Assembly (NCBI GenBank): GCA_007117785.1
Contig: SKFV01000270.1
Coordinates: forward strand, 1 to 6,974
DNA: 6,974 bases
Reading direction: 5' to 3'
Source: Pseudomonas sp.
GTDB taxonomy: Bacteria; Pseudomonadota; Gammaproteobacteria; Pseudomonadales; Pseudomonadaceae
Below the pieces are notes generated by a model, which did no database searches, had not been told where the DNA came from, and saw only the letters and a program-made list of their open reading frames with translations. Both the position numbers and the translations under genes were made by a program. Position 1 is the first letter of the stretch. Each line of letters opens with the position of its first letter. Shown here in pieces: positions 5,353 to 6,974 of the stretch.

Positions 5353-6973
5353 AGTTATCAACCTTGAGTACGGCGAGGAAGGCTTCCTGGGGTATTTCTA
5401 CGCTCCCCACCTGCTTCATGCGCTTCTTGCCCGCTTTCTGTTTTTCCAGCAACTTTTTCTTCCGACTGGCGTCACCACCATAACATTTCGCGGTTACGTT
5501 CTTGCGCAGTGCTTTCACCGTCGAGCGAGCGACTACCTGCCCGCCAATTGCCGCCTGAATAGCGACATCGAACATTTGCCGCGGGATCAGTTCCTTCATT
5601 TTCTCAACCAATTGCCGGCCTTTGCCCGCTGCGTTTTCCCGATGCACAATCAACGCCAGCGCATCGACCTTCTCACTGTTGATCAACACGTCCAGTCTCA
5701 CCAGATTGGCGGCCTGGAAACGGTCAAAGCTGTAATCCAGCGAGGCGTAACCACGGCTAACGGATTTCAACCGGTCAAAGAAATCCAACACCACCTCATT
5801 CATCGGCAGGTCATAGATAACCTGAACCTGATTACCGAGAAAAACCATGTCGCGCTGCACGCCACGCTTCTCGACGCACAGGGTGATCACGCTGCCCAGG
5901 TGATCCTGTGGTACCAGAATATTGGCCTGTACTATCGGTTCGCGCATTTCCTCGATCATGGAAGGATCCGGCAGGTAAGACGGGTTGTCGACGTAGATTA
6001 CCTCGCCATCCTTCTTCACCACCTCGAAGACTACCGTAGGGGCAGTGGTAATCAGATCCAGGTCGTATTCCCGCTCCAGCCGCTCCTGGATGATTTCCAT
6101 GTGCAGCATGCCGAGAAAGCCAATACGAAAGCCAAAACCCAGTGCATCCGAACTCTCAGGCTCGAACTGCAAAGCGGCGTCGTTCAAGGTCAGCTTTTGC
6201 AGCGCCTCGCGAAAATCCTCGAAATCATCCGAGCTGACCGGGAACAGACCAGCATACACCTGCGGCTTTACCCGTTTGAAACCGGGCAAGGGATCCACAT
6301 CCGGGGTTGCCGCCAGAGTCAGAGTGTCACCCACCGGAGCACCGTGAATGTCCTTGATACCAGCGATAATAAAGCCTACCTCACCAGCCTTGAGATCTAC
6401 GGTGGAGGTATGCTTGGGATTAAATACGCCGACGCTGTCCACCTGGTGCTGTTTTCCGGTCGATTTGACCAGCACCTTGTCGCCTTTCTTGATGCGGCCC
6501 TGGCGGATTCGCACCAGCGAGACCACGCCGAGATAATTATCAAACCATGAATCGATGATCAGGGCCTGCAGCGGCGCTTCGATTTCGCCAGTGGGCGGCG
6601 GAATGACAGCAACCAGACGCTCGAGTACATCCTCAACACCCAGGCCGCTTTTCGCACTGCACACCACTGCATCGGTGGCATCAATGCCAATCACACTTTC
6701 GATCTCGCGCATAACGCGCTCCGGCTCAGCCTGCGGTAGATCGATCTTGTTCAGCACCGGCATGACTTCCAGGCCCTGCTCGATGGCGGTATAGCAGTTG
6801 GCAACCGACTGGGCTTCTACCCCCTGAGCCGCATCCACTACCAGCAGGGCACCCTCGCAAGCCGCCAAGGAACGGCTGACCTCGTAGTGAAAGTCAACGT
6901 GACCGGGCGTATCAATAAAATTGAGTTGGTAGGTTTTGCCGTCTTTGGCCGGGTAATAGAGGGTGACGCTGTG
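5351..6973 (-). CDS. lepA: Translation elongation factor 4 (LepA), N-terminus outside window
   Basis: The visible 540 residues lack only about the first 56 of this roughly 600-residue ribosomal GTPase; the frame runs open to the window edge, starting HSVTLYYPA. LepA/EF4 is an EF-G-like GTPase implicated in translation initiation, 30S biogenesis and back-translocation of stalled ribosomes. Visible residues: G3 DTPGHVDF (21-28), G4 NKID (75-78) and G5 SAK (106-108). The beta-barrel domain II spans about 130-210, and the EF-G-like domains III/V lie in the middle, including FRIGFLGMLHMEI. The LepA-specific C-terminal domain has PRQMFD and AKCYGGD (495-501), then a Lys-rich SRKKKLLEKQKAGKKRM tail. 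The P-loop and switch I are outside the window. The in-frame TTG at 6868 is internal (SLAACEGA), not a start. It is the first visible gene of the leftward operon. Confidence 0.98.
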   Translation of the reverse strand, partial: HSVTLYYPAKDGKTYQLNFIDTPGHVDFHYEVSRSLAACEGALLVVDAAQGVEAQSVANCYTAIEQGLEVMPVLNKIDLPQAEPERVMREIESVIGIDATDAVVCSAKSGLGVEDVLERLVAVIPPPTGEIEAPLQALIIDSWFDNYLGVVSLVRIRQGRIKKGDKVLVKSTGKQHQVDSVGVFNPKHTSTVDLKAGEVGFIIAGIKDIHGAPVGDTLTLAATPDVDPLPGFKRVKPQVYAGLFPVSSDDFEDFREALQKLTLNDAALQFEPESSDALGFGFRIGFLGMLHMEIIQERLEREYDLDLITTAPTVVFEVVKKDGEVIYVDNPSYLPDPSMIEEMREPIVQANILVPQDHLGSVITLCVEKRGVQRDMVFLGNQVQVIYDLPMNEVVLDFFDRLKSVSRGYASLDYSFDRFQAANLVRLDVLINSEKVDALALIVHRENAAGKGRQLVEKMKELIPRQMFDVAIQAAIGGQVVARSTVKALRKNVTAKCYGGDASRKKKLLEKQKAGKKRMKQVGSVEIPQEAFLAVLKVDN

Positions 6974-6974
6974 A

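Noticed and set aside
5576..6550. Long plus-strand open frame of 324 codons opposite lepA
   Set aside because: It lies wholly antisense to a strongly conserved gene, its translation shows no family motif, it has an unremarkable His/Gln-rich composition typical of antisense frames, and there is no supporting ribosome binding site.
6866..6868. TTG as the lepA start
   Set aside because: The frame continues upstream with conserved LepA sequence including the DTPG motif, so this is an internal Leu codon.

Overview
The window holds a compact stretch of conserved bacterial housekeeping genes from a gammaproteobacterium. The Era, RNase III, LepA and DUF4845 proteins read most like those of the Pseudomonas/Halopseudomonas group; this is pattern recognition from memory, not a search. 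The gene order lepA-lepB-DUF4845-rnc-era-recO-pdxJ-acpS, with a GacS/BarA-type sensor kinase next to it, also fits that group or a related marine gammaproteobacterium. No mobile element, tRNA, rRNA, CRISPR array, prophage or recent-transfer signature was seen.

Layout: bases 1-606 (+ strand) are the 3' end of a hybrid histidine kinase (end of a receiver domain, linker, Hpt domain), most likely GacS/BarA. Everything else is on the minus strand. Read in the direction of transcription, from the right edge: lepA (5' end outside the window), lepB, a small membrane-anchored DUF4845 protein, rnc, era, recO, pdxJ and acpS. The last gene, acpS, runs tail-to-tail into the kinase gene and their 3' ends overlap by 12 bp.

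The minus-strand genes look like one operon. Junctions are 17 bp (lepA/lepB), 84 bp (lepB/DUF4845), a 4-bp GTGA overlap (DUF4845/rnc), an 8-bp overlap (rnc/era), a 2-bp gap (era/recO), an 8-bp overlap (recO/pdxJ) and a 4-bp ATGA overlap (pdxJ/acpS). The 84-bp gap before DUF4845 is the only real intergenic space and carries a short hairpin. The operon promoter is probably upstream of lepA, outside the window. There is no gene-free stretch over 300 bases.

Functionally the cluster combines translation (LepA/EF4), protein export (signal peptidase I), RNA processing and ribosome maturation (RNase III, Era), recombinational repair (RecO), vitamin B6 synthesis (PdxJ) and activation of acyl carrier protein (AcpS). 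Only the DUF4845 protein lacks a known role. I found no convincing new multi-gene system. The points most worth a second look are the pilin-like N-terminus of the DUF4845 protein, an unusual GDGG loop in Era's KH domain, the terminator-less convergent overlap at the left, and the hairpin in the only intergenic gap.
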